The notes beneath the pieces were generated by a model. It was not told the origin of the DNA and ran no database searches. It saw nothing but the letters and a program-made list of their open reading frames with translations. From Rhodobacteraceae bacterium M382 (GTDB lineage Bacteria; Pseudomonadota; Alphaproteobacteria; Rhodobacterales; Rhodobacteraceae): a stretch of DNA of 64,000 nucleotides. Location: NCBI GenBank assembly GCA_025141015.1, contig CP081101.1, positions 223,934-287,933 on the forward strand. The letters run 5' to 3'. Shown here one piece after another: positions 24,081 through 32,866 of the stretch (within the stretch, counting starts at the first letter, position 1; each line of letters starts with the position of its first letter). The translations under genes were made by a program, and so were the position numbers.

Positions 24081-24371
24081 GGCGTCTTTCCCCCGGGATC
24101 CAGGGGTCCATTAAATGTTCCAAACACAAAAAGTCTGGCTCCCCAGTATCAGTGCAATCGCTACCTTGTAGCTCTGTGACGCGACGAGAACCATCATTTA
24201 ACTGCCTGACGAGCGCCCGGCAGCGTTATGCCGTGCATGATCCCGGTTGGGGTGTTGTTCTCCCTCCGTCTGAGGGCCGTCTTTCGTCGTGCCGGAGAGG
24301 CGAACAATCGCTTTCCAACCCACCAGTCCGGGAAGCTCCTTACCCCTTTTTTCGCCGTACCTGAAATGACC
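24081..24371. other. Intergenic region without a gene
   Basis: This 291-bp stretch lies upstream of the YqaA-like gene and downstream of a FAD oxidase gene. Short open frames are present, but none has a ribosome-binding site or protein-like composition. It presumably contains the YqaA promoter. I recognise no repeat or RNA. Confidence 0.5.
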
Positions 24372-25712
24372 CTAATTGAGCCGATTATCCTGCATCCGGT
24401 ACCAGGCAAAAGCGGGTGGTAGCGACCAGCGCCGAAATGGACCCAGTTCGAACCGGCGCAACCGGCGCTGCATTAAATCGGGATGGGGCAATTCGCGGCG
24501 ACCCAACGCCAGATCAGCAATCAAAGCCCCAGAGTAATTTGCCATCGTTACGCCATTGCCGTGATACCCAAAGGCACCCCACATATTATCAGCGCCCGGC
24601 AACGCCCCTGCAAAAGGCAACAGATCGCGGGTCATGCAGATCAGACCGGACCAGAAATACGGCGTCTCGACATGCGCCCAGGCCGGAAACATCCGGTCAA
24701 AATCCGCCCGGGCAATGGCCCGGGTACGGGTCAAATGGGCTTCGCTGACCCGCACTGAGCCGCGCAAACCCAACATCATTCGATTGTCTGGCAACAGGCG
24801 AAAATAGTGCAGCAATGTCCGCGTATCGACGAACATTTGGCGACTGGACCACCCCTGGGCAGCGATTTCTTGATCGCTCAAGGGGCGGGAGACCAAAATG
24901 TTCGATTGCACCGGCAAATATCGGTTGGCCATCGCACCGGGCACGTCGTCGCTGGAGTATCCGTTGGTGGCAATCAACAGCTTGTTTGCCCGGACTTGCC
25001 CCTGTGGCGTGGTCAACACATGTGCCCCGTCCCGATGAACCGCAGAGACCGGCGTGTTGGAAAACATGCGAACGCCTGCTGCCTTGACCGCACGTGTCAA
25101 ACCCAAAACAAACTTCATCGGGTTCAACGCAAACCCGATCGGCAAATGCCCCGCAGCGTAAAAATCGGGACTGTCCATACCCTGCTCGGCCATTTCACCC
25201 TTGGGCACAAACCGGTAGGGCAACCCATAGCGGGCTGAGTAGCTTTCTCCATAAGCCCTGAGACCAGAAATCGCTGCAGGTGTATGGGCAACAGAGGTAT
25301 AGCCGTCGGAATGCCGGTCAACATCCAGCTCGAACCGGTTCAGATATCCATCGACCAGATCCACACCGCCCCGTTCGGCTTCGAAATACTGCTGTGCGTC
25401 GGTTTGGCCAAACCGACGAATGATATAGTCGTCCTCGACCTTGGATCCGCCCACGGACACCAGACCACCATTGCGCCCCGAGGCACCCCACCCGGGCGTC
25501 TCGGCATCCACCAGCACGACATCTGCGCCCGCCTCGGCCAGATGCAACGCCGCGGACAAACCCGTATAACCTCCACCGATCACGGCAAATTCTGCGACCA
25601 CTTCACCGGTCAATTCCGGGTATTCCGGTCGTTGTTTGGGCACTGTGTCGTCCCAAAACCGGTCACGGATCGGGCGGTTCTGGTAGGCCATGGGTTCATA
25701 AATGCGCTTCAT
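24372..25712 (-). CDS. FAD-dependent amine oxidoreductase (PuuB-like), copy A
   Basis: 446 residues of the DAO family. The FAD-binding motif FAVIGGGYTGLSAALHLAEAGADVVLVDAE lies at about 42-71, followed by the flavin contact GWGASGRNGGLVSVGG. The C-terminal part has FWSGLICMTRDLLPFAG and FGYHGNGVTMANYSG, typical of gamma-glutamylputrescine oxidase relatives. It is 15 bp behind a paralogous gene and cotranscribed with it. Two related oxidases in tandem suggest sequential or alternative oxidation of polyamine-like or N-methyl amines. The substrate is not known. Confidence 0.87.
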   Translation of the reverse strand: MKRIYEPMAYQNRPIRDRFWDDTVPKQRPEYPELTGEVVAEFAVIGGGYTGLSAALHLAEAGADVVLVDAETPGWGASGRNGGLVSVGGSKVEDDYIIRRFGQTDAQQYFEAERGGVDLVDGYLNRFELDVDRHSDGYTSVAHTPAAISGLRAYGESYSARYGLPYRFVPKGEMAEQGMDSPDFYAAGHLPIGFALNPMKFVLGLTRAVKAAGVRMFSNTPVSAVHRDGAHVLTTPQGQVRANKLLIATNGYSSDDVPGAMANRYLPVQSNILVSRPLSDQEIAAQGWSSRQMFVDTRTLLHYFRLLPDNRMMLGLRGSVRVSEAHLTRTRAIARADFDRMFPAWAHVETPYFWSGLICMTRDLLPFAGALPGADNMWGAFGYHGNGVTMANYSGALIADLALGRRELPHPDLMQRRLRRFELGPFRRWSLPPAFAWYRMQDNRLN

Positions 25713-25727
25713 GTCTACCCCCTCCGG

Positions 25728-27041
25728 TTACAGTTTGTCGCGCAAGGAAAACCACAGCATCGCCAAAACCAAAAGAGGGGATCGCAACGCCGGGCCACCC
25801 GGAAAAGTCGGCGTCGGCACCTTGGCCATCAGGTCGAAACGTTCGGCTTGACCAGATATTGTTTCGGCCGCGATCTGACCTGACAAGGTGGCCATCGCCA
25901 CACCATGCCCTGAAAATCCCGAACAACTGATCACATTACCTGCCAGCCGCTCAAAATGGGGCATCCGGTTCATGGTGATCCCCAATGTCCCACCCCAGGC
26001 GAAATCAATTCGGGTCTCTTTGAGTTGGGGATAGATTTCGAGCATCGGGCGGCGCACCGCCCCCGCGATGTCATCAGGAAATTTGTAGCGATAGCTTTCG
26101 GTGCCGCCGAACAGCAACCGATGGTCATCTGAGAACCGGAAGTAGTTCACCACAAATTTGCTGTCGGCCACCGCATGATTGTTTCGGATCAGGTTTTCTT
26201 GGGCCTCGGGTGACATGGGTTCGGTGGCAATGATGTAATTGTTGATCGGCATCACCCGTTCGGCCACGTGACGGTTCACATCTCCCAGATATCCATTGCA
26301 CCCCAGCACCACGTGATCCGCCCGGATTTGGACCTGATCGGTATTTACCGTTGCCCGGGTTCCATGCTCCAAGTCGGTCATGCGCGTCTGTTCATAAATC
26401 CGCACACCGGCCGCAACTGCCATGCGGGCCAACCCCAATGCCAGTTCCAACGGGTGAATATGACCGGCCTCCATATCAATGGATCCGCCAAAGTAAGCAG
26501 GAGAGTTAACCAGGTGCCGGCATTCTTCGGTATCCAGAAAACGCACCCTGTCATAGCCATAGTCGTCGTTCAGCTTGCGAACATAGTCGCGGCTGTGTGC
26601 CACATAACGTTTGCGATGATCCGCGTGAATGATCCCATCATGAAAGTCCGCATGGACAAAATCGGATTTGGCCAGGCCGCGGACCAGATCGACCGACTGG
26701 TTCGCGATGGCCCAAAGCGCCCGGGCGTGATCAACACCCAGCATGTTTTCCAGTTCTTCCTGGTCGACCCGCTGCCCCTGCCCGACCTGCCCTCCATTGC
26801 GGCCCGAAGCGCCAAAGCCGACGCGTTGTGCTTCGATCAGGATCACGTCATATCCCCGCTGCGCCAGATGCAGCGCAGTCGACAGCCCTGTGAACCCGCC
26901 ACCCACCACACAGACATCGCACTGCAGTTGCCCCTGGGCCTGAGCAAACGGAGCCAGCGGCGTTGCGGACGCTGCATAATAAGAGGCCGGATAGACCCCC
27001 GGTTGGTCATTGACGGTCAACAGATCCACAGAGGGCCCCAT
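25728..27041 (-). CDS. FAD-dependent amine oxidoreductase (PuuB-like), copy B
   Basis: About 437 residues from ATG 27041. The frame is open to a TTG at 27110, but 27041 has GGAG at a good distance and gives an N-terminus (YPASYYAASA) like PuuB. FAD motifs are VCVVGGGFTGLSTALHLAQ and FGASGRNGGQVGQG. The DAO C-terminal signature is CSGFSGHGVAMATLSG. It is the first gene of a two-gene operon. The upstream 384-bp region holds TGATCA-centred repeats that probably control it. Confidence 0.87.
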   Translation of the reverse strand: MGPSVDLLTVNDQPGVYPASYYAASATPLAPFAQAQGQLQCDVCVVGGGFTGLSTALHLAQRGYDVILIEAQRVGFGASGRNGGQVGQGQRVDQEELENMLGVDHARALWAIANQSVDLVRGLAKSDFVHADFHDGIIHADHRKRYVAHSRDYVRKLNDDYGYDRVRFLDTEECRHLVNSPAYFGGSIDMEAGHIHPLELALGLARMAVAAGVRIYEQTRMTDLEHGTRATVNTDQVQIRADHVVLGCNGYLGDVNRHVAERVMPINNYIIATEPMSPEAQENLIRNNHAVADSKFVVNYFRFSDDHRLLFGGTESYRYKFPDDIAGAVRRPMLEIYPQLKETRIDFAWGGTLGITMNRMPHFERLAGNVISCSGFSGHGVAMATLSGQIAAETISGQAERFDLMAKVPTPTFPGGPALRSPLLVLAMLWFSLRDKL

Positions 27042-27148
27042 GTCATGCGCTCCGGTACGGCCCGGCGCGTCAGGTGTTGCGATTTCGCGTTGCAGGTCGA
27101 CACCGGTCAAAGCAACCGGATGGACAGAGGCGACGTTTGACCAAATTT

Positions 27149-27300
27149 ATGATCAAATTATCATTCCTGTCAATCAATGCCGGACGGCACCTGGAGGTCT
27201 TTTGGTCTCATTTTCTGTCAAACCAGCCACTTCCTGCCAACTTGGTGTCGTATGATACAGCTTGACAAGAAAAACCCACTCCCCTTTGTTTTGATCAAAT
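27149..27300. promoter_or_regulatory. TGATCA-centred repeats upstream of the paired FAD oxidases
   Basis: The 384-bp gap between the FAD oxidase start (27041) and crcB (27426) has no convincing gene. It contains TTTGATCAAA (27290-27299), a perfect palindrome, and a related ATGATCAAAT (27149-27158). Both share the 9-mer TGATCAAAT, 142 bp apart, which could be two operator sites of one repressor. The surrounding sequence is AT-rich (TTTATGATCAAATTATCA), as expected for a promoter. Confidence 0.45.
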
Positions 27301-27425
27301 GACGGTTCTCCAACACCATCATGCTCCAAACCAATATACCGAACATGTTTTCTTCTTGCACGCCTTTGGCGGCCTCTCCAAAAAGCAATCTAACCTGACC
27401 ACCAAAACACAAGAGGACAGATATC

Positions 27426-27812
27426 TTGAACCGGGGGCTGATGTATCTGGCTGTCTTTGTCGGCGGTGCGTTTGGGTCGGTTCTGCGCGAAGTGTTTTCT
27501 GCTCAAATCCCCGGCCTGCCATTTCTAAGTGCAACGTTCGCCATCAATGTCACCGCCTGTCTGGTGCTGGGATATCTGTATGCGATACGTCACCGGGTCC
27601 ATGCCCATATCGTGCATTTGGGAGCAGTTGGATTTTGTGGCGGGCTGTCGACGTTTTCGTCCTTTATGGCAGAGATTGCCCGGTTTGCAGCCGACGGCAG
27701 CATTCATGTGATCACCGCACCGGGTCTGGAAATCCTGTGTGGTCTGGGTGCCGCCATGATCGGAGAGACCATCGGTCGCTGGATGTATGGGGGGGGCGAT
27801 TTTCATGACTGA
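27426..27812 (+). CDS. crcB: Fluoride channel CrcB/Fluc, first copy
   Basis: A 128-residue, four-helix membrane protein of the Fluc family, which exports fluoride as dual-topology dimers. The signature GFCGGLSTFSSF is at about 73-84, with the pore asparagine in FAINVTACLVLG. The start is taken as TTG 27426 because GAGGA stands eight bases before it; ATG 27441 is possible. It overlaps a second crcB copy by 8 bp, so the products may assemble as a heterodimer. I could not recognise a fluoride riboswitch in the leader. Confidence 0.9.
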   Translation: MNRGLMYLAVFVGGAFGSVLREVFSAQIPGLPFLSATFAINVTACLVLGYLYAIRHRVHAHIVHLGAVGFCGGLSTFSSFMAEIARFAADGSIHVITAPGLEILCGLGAAMIGETIGRWMYGGGDFHD

Positions 27813-28179
27813 CCTCTATCTCCATGGTCTCTTTGCACTGGGTGGTGGGCTGGGTGCTGTCCTGCGTCATTGGATTGCCCAGGCGATCACCCATGACCTG
27901 CCGGTCTCGACCCTTGTCGTAAATGTCATGGGAAGCCTGCTTTTGGGTGCCTGGATTGCCAACCTGGGCGGCCTCCCTTCGATGGGAGAAGAAGAGCGTC
28001 AACTGGTATTCGGCTTTTGCGGTGGGTTCACCACCTTTTCGAGCTTTGCCTATCAGACCCTGAAATTGCACCGCGACCGCAGCGTTTTGACCGCGGCAGG
28101 CAACATCGGACTCAGCCTGATCCTGTGTGGCATCGGTTTCTGGTTGGGCCTATGGGGCGTTGGCGCTTTGCTTGGCTGA
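27805..28179 (+). CDS. crcB: Fluoride channel CrcB/Fluc, second copy
   Basis: 124 residues from ATG 27805, which lies inside the end of the first copy. It has the canonical Fluc motifs LVVNVMGSLLLG and GFCGGFTTFSSF. Adjacent diverged crcB genes usually encode the two halves of a heterodimeric channel, in which each subunit adopts one orientation. The product is an inner-membrane fluoride exporter. The downstream scpB gene is convergent and ends 5 bp away. Confidence 0.92.
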   Translation: MTDLYLHGLFALGGGLGAVLRHWIAQAITHDLPVSTLVVNVMGSLLLGAWIANLGGLPSMGEEERQLVFGFCGGFTTFSSFAYQTLKLHRDRSVLTAAGNIGLSLILCGIGFWLGLWGVGALLG

Positions 28180-28184
28180 TCCGC

Positions 28185-28784
28185 TCATCCGATCTTCTGC
28201 ACCAACCCGGCATCTTCCAGCATTTCGCGGTCCGGCAAGTCACGCAAGGATTTGAGGTCAAACATCATCAGAAACTTTTCCGTTGTTACATAAGTATATG
28301 GCGCACCGGGGCGGGGGCTGCGCGGACCCGTCGAAATTAGTTCGTTTTGGCGAAGTCGGGAGATCACGTCGCGCGAAACGTCCTTGCCAAAAATGTCTTC
28401 CAACCCGGCCCTGTCCAACGGTTGATGATAGGCAATGGCGCCCAATACCGCGACTTCGAACTCGGAAAGGTCCAGCGACTGATCCCGTACATCCGCTGCG
28501 GCCCGGATCACGACACCGAATTTCGGGCGGGTCCGCAAGCTCCAGCTGTCTCCAACCGCCATCACTTCGTAGGGGCGGTCCACCAGATCCGCCTGAATAT
28601 CGTCGATCAACAGATCAACCGACACGCCCTGACCAACCACACGTGCCAAATCGGCCCGCGGCACCGGTGTGGCACTGGCAAATAGCACCGCTTCGATCCG
28701 ATGCATCCATTCGCGCCAGCGTTGCGCCTGCGGCAAATCCTTCAGTTCGCGGTCCAGATCTGACGCATCCTTTTTCCTGGCCAT
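28185..28784 (-). CDS. ScpB-like winged-helix protein
   Basis: 199 residues from ATG 28784. The sequence fits ScpB: a charged N-terminus (ARKKDASDLDRELKD), an IEAVLFASATPVPRADLARV winged helix at about 30-50, and a second winged helix with EFEVAVLGAIAYHQPLDRAGLEDIFG near 110-135. ScpB binds the kleisin ScpA in the SMC condensin complex. Here the partner gene is not scpA or smc but a DUF1403 gene 2 bp upstream. This suggests an accessory paralogue with a specialised job in chromosome or replicon maintenance. Confidence 0.83.
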   Translation of the reverse strand: MARKKDASDLDRELKDLPQAQRWREWMHRIEAVLFASATPVPRADLARVVGQGVSVDLLIDDIQADLVDRPYEVMAVGDSWSLRTRPKFGVVIRAAADVRDQSLDLSEFEVAVLGAIAYHQPLDRAGLEDIFGKDVSRDVISRLRQNELISTGPRSPRPGAPYTYVTTEKFLMMFDLKSLRDLPDREMLEDAGLVQKIG

Positions 28785-28786
28785 GT

Positions 28787-29728
28787 TTACACCCCGTAGA
28801 TGCGAAAACTGGGTCGGCCAGTCAGCTCCCGAATGACACCCAGGCTGACCAGCCGGTCGCACAGACGGCGGGCCGCCCGATCGGTCATGGGCTGTGAAGT
28901 CCCCCGAACGATTGGTGTCAGCATGGTTCCAGGGAAAACTGCGTCCTGTGTCAGAAACAACTCGACCGCCGCATCCGATGCCTTGGCCCGCAGCTTGGGG
29001 GCCGCCGCCCGTAGCTGTTCGGCGCGCCGCTCCAGATCCTGTGCGATCCGAATGGCTTGGGTTGCCGCCTGAGTCAAAGCCTGGTGACAGCCGGTCATAT
29101 TTTTTTCCCCATCGGCGGCCTGCCGCACCAATTTGCGCGGCAAGGTCCAACCCAGTAATGGCACCGGTTGGAACCATCCCAACGCCCGTGCCAGGACCAC
29201 ATCGGCACAGATCAACGCCGCAGTTTCCGCCCGCGGCCATCGGGTCAACATTTGCACCAAAACAGATGTCGCCCCGCCGACCGGATCCCCATGTCCGGCC
29301 TCGGCCACCAGCGCGGGAACGTCTGGCCCCAATGTCGCTGGGAGCAGATCAGTCAGCAGGTTGAGCCAATTGCGGTGGGTCATCGGCAAACGGGTTGCCT
29401 GCGACCACAGCGAGAACACCTCCCCTGCCGGTCCCAACGCCTCGCCCGCACGGTGCAGACATACCGCATCGCGAATGTCGCCGGGGCTATCGCGACGCCC
29501 TTCCAGCGTCAGGCAATATTCCGTGGCCTGCAATGCCAACCTTTGACGCAACAACGCCCCCGGAACGCTGGCATGTCGTTGCGCGACGAACGGATGCAAG
29601 ACAGCCAACGCGGCACCAGAGGAAAATGCGGCCATCTCTGCCGTTTCACCACGCCGGGCTGCAACCCATGCAGGAATTTCAGCGCTATGGCCGGTGGATT
29701 GGTTGGACAAGGGCAGGATAGGTTTCAT
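28787..29728 (-). CDS. DUF1403-family protein
   Basis: About 313 residues from ATG 29728, which has AAGG upstream; the frame extends further but is not protein-like. The protein is mostly helical, with no signal peptide. The C-terminal ~60 residues (DRAARRLCDRLVSLGVIRELTGR and then FRIYGV) look like a winged helix. I recognise the family as DUF1403, seen in Rhodobacterales and often beside an ScpB homologue. It is immediately upstream of scpB in the same operon. A C-terminal winged helix plus an ScpB partner is reminiscent of the kleisin ScpA, but this analogy is only inferred. Confidence 0.78.
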   Translation of the reverse strand: MKPILPLSNQSTGHSAEIPAWVAARRGETAEMAAFSSGAALAVLHPFVAQRHASVPGALLRQRLALQATEYCLTLEGRRDSPGDIRDAVCLHRAGEALGPAGEVFSLWSQATRLPMTHRNWLNLLTDLLPATLGPDVPALVAEAGHGDPVGGATSVLVQMLTRWPRAETAALICADVVLARALGWFQPVPLLGWTLPRKLVRQAADGEKNMTGCHQALTQAATQAIRIAQDLERRAEQLRAAAPKLRAKASDAAVELFLTQDAVFPGTMLTPIVRGTSQPMTDRAARRLCDRLVSLGVIRELTGRPSFRIYGV

Positions 29729-29931
29729 CCCGGAAACCTTAACAGCGCACGGCGGTTGGTACCATCCAAATGCAGGTGAACCGCCGCAGTTTGGGATCCG
29801 GCCATTTTTTGCCACATCCTCGGGGGCCTTGAACGCGCGACCGGGGCATAACGGGATCGCGCGTTGCCTTTGACCGTGCAATTTGACAGAAACGGCCCAC
29901 ACACTCAATGACGTCATTCGCGGGAGTCACC

Positions 29932-30957
29932 ATGGCGAATTCTGACACTAATGGTCCCCGCACTGCCCTGGTCACCGGATCGGCCGGTTTCATTGGCAGC
30001 ACTGTGTGCCTGAGCTTGCTCAAGGCGGGCTGGAAGGTTGTCGGGATCGATTCGATGAATTCCTATTATGACCCCGATCTGAAACGGGATCGCCAGGCCC
30101 ATCTGACGAAATACAACAGTTTCATCCCCATCATCGCCAAGGTCGAAGACCCCGGTCAGATGAGTCAGCTGTTTGCCGATCACAGCCCTGAAATTGTCAT
30201 CCATCTGGCCGGCCAGGCCGGGGTTCGCCATTCCATCGAGGCCCCCCGCGATTACGTCGAAGCAAACCTGATGGGCACTTTTGAATTGATCGAAGCCGCC
30301 CGTGCCCATCCGCCTGCACATATGCTGTTGGCATCAACCAGTTCGATCTATGGTGCCAACGAACACATGCCTTACCGCGAGACGGACAAGGTTGACACCC
30401 AGATGTCATTCTATGCCGCCACCAAAAAGGCGAGCGAGGCGATGGCCCATTCCTATGCGCATCTCTATCGCTTGCCGATCACCATGTTCCGGTTCTTTAC
30501 CGTCTATGGACCCTGGGGACGCCCGGACATGGCCTATTTCAAATTCACCCGTGCGATCCTGGATGGAGAGCCAATCGACATCTACAACCATGGCAAGATG
30601 CAACGCGATTTCACCTATATCGACGATCTCGTGACTGCGATCATCAAGCTGGCCGATGCACCGCCGGGAGAACAGCCAGTCGGCGCGCATGACAGCCTCA
30701 GCCCTGTGGCACCGTTCCGGGTGGTCAATATTGGGGCCAGCCAGCCGACTGCGCTGATGGATTTCATCGCTGCAATCGAACACGCCATCGGGCGGACCGC
30801 AAAAAAACGGATGATGGGCATGCAACCCGGCGACGTTCCGGCCACATGGGCCGAAACCCAACTGTTAAAGGATCTGACAGGGGTCACCTTAACCACATCC
30901 GTCACCGATGGGGTTCGCCAATTTGTCGATTGGTACCGCGACTATTATCAGGTCTAA
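29932..30957 (+). CDS. NAD-dependent epimerase, UDP-glucuronate 4-epimerase-like
   Basis: 341 residues from ATG 29932 (GGGAG six bases before; the upstream ATG 29908 is weaker). It is an extended short-chain dehydrogenase: NAD motif VTGSAGFIGS at the N-terminus, SSIYGAN serine/threonine motif, and catalytic Tyr-x3-Lys in MSFYAATKKASE. The segment IDSMNSYYDPDLKRDRQAHL is characteristic of the UDP-glucuronate/galacturonate 4-epimerase branch, which feeds surface polysaccharide synthesis. The gene is isolated from other polysaccharide genes. Its stop codon overlaps the stop of the convergent deacylase gene. Confidence 0.9.
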   Translation: MANSDTNGPRTALVTGSAGFIGSTVCLSLLKAGWKVVGIDSMNSYYDPDLKRDRQAHLTKYNSFIPIIAKVEDPGQMSQLFADHSPEIVIHLAGQAGVRHSIEAPRDYVEANLMGTFELIEAARAHPPAHMLLASTSSIYGANEHMPYRETDKVDTQMSFYAATKKASEAMAHSYAHLYRLPITMFRFFTVYGPWGRPDMAYFKFTRAILDGEPIDIYNHGKMQRDFTYIDDLVTAIIKLADAPPGEQPVGAHDSLSPVAPFRVVNIGASQPTALMDFIAAIEHAIGRTAKKRMMGMQPGDVPATWAETQLLKDLTGVTLTTSVTDGVRQFVDWYRDYYQV

Positions 30958-31970
30958 AGCACATCTTTGGCCGGAATTTCCGCGCTGAGCAGGCACAGGT
31001 GATCACCTGGCGCGACTACAGGGTTGCGCCGACAGATCGAGATTACTCCGGCCCGATCTGCGTGATATGCCGCCCGTTGCTCACCAAAATTGTGCAAGTC
31101 GTGCAACGTCGCCAAAAGATCTCCGACAGCGACCTGATCCCCCGGCGATACATGCAATTGCGCCAACCCGTGATGTGCAGCGCTGGTAAAGCTGCTGTGA
31201 CCAGTGATGTCTATGAAACGCGTCTTGGGTGGAGTTGTCTCTTTTTGGATTAGACCCAGATGTGACAGCACGCGCCGCGTGGCATCCCAGCCGATTTGAA
31301 ACGCGGCCGGTGAAAAGCGCCCCAATCCGCCCAATTCGCAGGACAGAAACCGGGTGTTTTGCAGATATGCGGCGGTGTCGAAATCGCCACCAGTCCCGTC
31401 AATTGGGCAAACCATCGTAAACGGAGCACCAAACACATGCGCCAACTCCAGATTGGCCGCATTCAATGTCGCGTTCGGTCCGACACACAGAAACCCGCAA
31501 TCGACATACTCTGTAGCAGTACCACCAGAATGATAGTCCAACACCACATCTGCCCGCCCGATCAGATGCGCGTTGACGAAGGCTGCAATCGCTGCCGTTG
31601 GTCCTGATGTCGGGTCTCCGGGGAAACTGCGGTTCATATTGCCGCCGTCCAGCGGTGACACCCGCGCCCGCGCCCGCACGGCAGGGGTATTCAACGCAGG
31701 CAAAAATATGATCCGCCCCTGAATGTCGCCTGGGTCCAGTGTTTGCATCAATTGGTGCAAAATCACCTGACCTTCGTATTCATCGCCATGATTGCCCGCA
31801 CTCATCAATACCGTTGGGCCATCTCCCCCGTTGATCACACCAACCGGCACGCGGATGGCGCTAAATGCCAAATCATTGCTGGAATGGGTCAGGTCCAGAA
31901 ACCCGCTGCGTTTACCAGGAGCGTCAAAATCAAAACTTGTCCTGACTGGGCCGTGTGTAAGCATGGTCAT
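30954..31970 (-). CDS. Succinylglutamate desuccinylase/aspartoacylase-family deacylase (DoeB-like)
   Basis: 338 residues of the zinc carboxypeptidase-like AstE/AspA superfamily. Visible zinc-site motifs are GNHGDEYEG (His and Glu ligands, about 59-67) and a third histidine in DYHSGG (about 147). The length and N-terminus resemble DoeB, the N-acetyl-diaminobutyrate deacetylase of ectoine breakdown, but other N-acyl amino acids are equally possible. The ATG overlaps the stop of the DMT transporter gene (ATGA). As the last gene of the island's minus-strand operon it may hydrolyse an N-acyl intermediate late in the pathway. Confidence 0.85.
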   Translation of the reverse strand: MTMLTHGPVRTSFDFDAPGKRSGFLDLTHSSNDLAFSAIRVPVGVINGGDGPTVLMSAGNHGDEYEGQVILHQLMQTLDPGDIQGRIIFLPALNTPAVRARARVSPLDGGNMNRSFPGDPTSGPTAAIAAFVNAHLIGRADVVLDYHSGGTATEYVDCGFLCVGPNATLNAANLELAHVFGAPFTMVCPIDGTGGDFDTAAYLQNTRFLSCELGGLGRFSPAAFQIGWDATRRVLSHLGLIQKETTPPKTRFIDITGHSSFTSAAHHGLAQLHVSPGDQVAVGDLLATLHDLHNFGEQRAAYHADRAGVISICRRNPVVAPGDHLCLLSAEIPAKDVL

Positions 31971-32866
31971 TTTCCATTCATTTGAGAAGCTCGGGGGGGT
32001 CGGATCACCAGCAATCCGGCCCCCAGGATCATTGCCGCCCCCAACAACAGATTGAGTGACGGAATTTCACCAAGAAACACAACAGCCATCAACAGGGCCG
32101 AAGGGATTTCGATATACATGAACGGCGCGAGGAACGACGCCTCGGCCATCCGGAACGCATAGATCAGCAACACATTGCAAATCACAGAGACCCCAGCAAT
32201 CGCGGCCAGCCGTGGCAGGTATTCGACCACGTGCGGACCCAGCTGTGCCCACACCAATGGGGTCAACAGTATCGCGCCGATCCAGAATTGCAGGAACAGT
32301 GCTTGAATTGGATGCCAGCGCACCGCCACCACCCGATTCAGAAACAGGTACCCGCCGTACAGGCATCCGGTCAGCATTGCAAAATAGGCGCCAACGGCGG
32401 GGGTTGCTCCGGGGTTCAGGGCAACGAGAACTCCGATCAATCCAAGCATCAGGGCCAATGTTCTGGCAGCGGTCATTCGTTCCTTCAGCACCAGAACCGC
32501 CAGGACCGAGGCAACGATTGGCGCAAAGGAGTAATAGGTCATCGCCTCGGCAAATGGGATTGTGCGAAACGACAGAACAAAGCTGCCAAAGGCGGCAATA
32601 ATGATCACGGCCCTCAGAGCTTCGGTCGCGACAGCGCGACGGGTGGGACGGCCCGGACGCTGCCACAGCCAAATCGGGCTGATCAGCACGGCCGACCCCA
32701 GCAGGCGCGCCCAAACGATGACCAGCACACCCAGATGATCCGCTAGCGATTTGGCCAGTGCATCGGCGGCGGGAAACATCGCCAGCGACGCCACCGCCAA
32801 AGCTGCGGCACCATATGGAACCCTTTCAGGAACCGGGACGGATTTCACGTTTACGCTTGGCAACAT
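31967..32866 (-). CDS. DMT-superfamily (EamA) transporter
   Basis: 299 residues with about ten hydrophobic helices in two EamA repeats (second copy begins near residue 150). The start is ATG 32866, with a GGAGG five bases upstream inside the 3' end of the mttB-like gene, giving a 41-bp overlap. The open frame extends to 33118, but that segment is antisense-like noise inside the other gene. EamA carriers move amino acids, sugars or metabolites, often outward. Context suggests export or exchange of a pathway product. Confidence 0.87.
   Translation of the reverse strand: MLPSVNVKSVPVPERVPYGAAALAVASLAMFPAADALAKSLADHLGVLVIVWARLLGSAVLISPIWLWQRPGRPTRRAVATEALRAVIIIAAFGSFVLSFRTIPFAEAMTYYSFAPIVASVLAVLVLKERMTAARTLALMLGLIGVLVALNPGATPAVGAYFAMLTGCLYGGYLFLNRVVAVRWHPIQALFLQFWIGAILLTPLVWAQLGPHVVEYLPRLAAIAGVSVICNVLLIYAFRMAEASFLAPFMYIEIPSALLMAVVFLGEIPSLNLLLGAAMILGAGLLVIRPPRASQMNGK

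Noticed and set aside
27301..27425. Possible fluoride riboswitch before crcB
   Set aside because: I could not recognise the conserved crcB-motif core sequence, so no riboswitch is claimed.
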